From: Fibrobacter succinogenes
GTDB lineage: Bacteria; Fibrobacterota; Fibrobacteria; Fibrobacterales; Fibrobacteraceae
Direction of reading: 5' to 3'
Length of the DNA stretch: 64,000 nt
Assembly: GCA_902800815.1 (NCBI GenBank)
Contig: CADCGB010000004.1
Coordinates: forward strand, 124,001 to 188,000
Positions within the stretch are counted from its first letter, which is position 1, and each line of letters starts with the position of its first letter. The notes beneath the pieces were generated by a model. The model saw nothing but the letters and a program-made list of their open reading frames with translations. It ran no database searches and was not told the origin of the DNA. The position numbers and the translations under genes were made by a program. This document shows, one piece after another, positions 63,657 to 64,000 of this stretch.

Positions 63657-64000
63657 ATGTTCTGTTCCAAAACAAAGTTTATTGTAAGTTTTGCCGTTCT
63701 TGCTGGAATGGCGTTTGCGGCTCCTCCCAAGACATGGGATGCCATCTACAAGGCCGAAGGCGAAGGCGACTATACCGCGGTAAAGATTGTCGGCAATATC
63801 CGCATGGGCAAGTACACCGCCTACAAGGAAATCCAACCCGTATCCTTCAAGGTCGAAGACGGCATGTTCTCGTTCTCGGCCTCGGGCAACATGGTGGTGC
63901 CCTCGAACAAGATCGAGAAGGAAAACTTCTACCAGCAGTGCGACAAGTCGAAGGAAGCCTGGGTTTCTTACTTCAACAAGCCGATGACCTTCGGCAAGGA
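63657..64000 (+). CDS. Secreted protein, 3' end cut by window
   Basis: 114 residues are visible, then the window ends. A signal peptide (MFCSKTKFIVSFAVLAGMAF, cleavage near FAAP) is followed by TWDAIYKAEGEGDYTAVKIV, a beta-rich segment (VSFKVEDGMFSFSASGNMVV) and KENFYQQCDKSKEAWVSYFN. No family recognised. It is divergent from purU; a weak AGG lies upstream and the leader is short. Confidence 0.75.
   Translation, partial: MFCSKTKFIVSFAVLAGMAFAAPPKTWDAIYKAEGEGDYTAVKIVGNIRMGKYTAYKEIQPVSFKVEDGMFSFSASGNMVVPSNKIEKENFYQQCDKSKEAWVSYFNKPMTFGK

Overview
The window looks like chromosomal DNA from a Fibrobacter-type bacterium (rumen or gut cellulose degrader, phylum Fibrobacterota). This rests on several kinds of evidence seen together: repeated FISUMP domains (Fibrobacter succinogenes major paralogous domain), lipoproteins with poly-serine linkers, a GH5_2 cellulase-like protein, very large secreted cadherin-repeat proteins, and an EF-G of the spd/mitochondrial type. 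No phage, insertion sequence, CRISPR array or rRNA was recognised. The only tRNA is tRNA-Asn(GUU). One small stable RNA, most likely the 4.5S-type SRP RNA, is predicted.

Layout. 1-5.1 kb: the 3' part of a secreted FISUMP protein, a frame-broken small acidic ORF, and a two-gene envelope module (SIFVxD-family protein plus Ser-linker FISUMP lipoprotein). 5.2-6.9 kb: pncC and recA on the minus strand, recA with its own promoter and a possible LexA box. 7.1-8.9 kb: a DUF5683-like membrane protein, a histidine phosphatase and the SRP RNA. 9.2-25.1 kb: two tandem giant secreted proteins (about 2005 and 3221 aa) that share N- and C-terminal regions but carry about 6 and about 16 cadherin-like repeats. 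25.2-33.8 kb: housekeeping genes (nfo, tRNA-Asn, MBOAT acyltransferase, scpB-mutS, HD hydrolase, thioredoxin-like protein, ppa). 34.0-39.7 kb: metF, then an envelope cluster of FecR-like, CsgG/LPP20-like and LPP20 lipoproteins. 39.9-46.3 kb: rsmE, a HAD phosphatase, a YfhO-type membrane protein, a 36-aa membrane peptide, an ArsR-methyltransferase fusion and a PAP2 phosphatase. 46.5-48.5 kb: a 44-bp tandem repeat with a hairpin, then a double-FISUMP protein translationally coupled to a CAP-domain lipoprotein. 48.6-51.5 kb: EF-G and an EcsC-like protein. 51.6-57.0 kb: a second copy of the SIFVxD module, here paired with a GH5_2-like lipoprotein whose active site is altered, followed by a PEGA-repeat outer-membrane protein. 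57.0-64.0 kb: map, a DEAD-box helicase broken by an out-of-frame deletion at motif III, two envelope genes, pyrE, purU and the start of a secreted protein.

How it fits together. About half the coding capacity is cell-envelope or secreted material and the rest is ordinary DNA repair, translation and nucleotide/one-carbon metabolism. The most interesting themes are the duplicated SIFVxD plus Ser-linker lipoprotein module with exchanged C-terminal domains, the giant cadherin pair with different repeat number, and a recurring TATATT-like -10 hexamer 6-10 nt before start codons that lack a Shine-Dalgarno site, which suggests leaderless mRNAs. Other genes here have strong AGGAG-type sites, so both start modes seem to coexist. 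Functional calls come from motifs read by eye; no database search was run.
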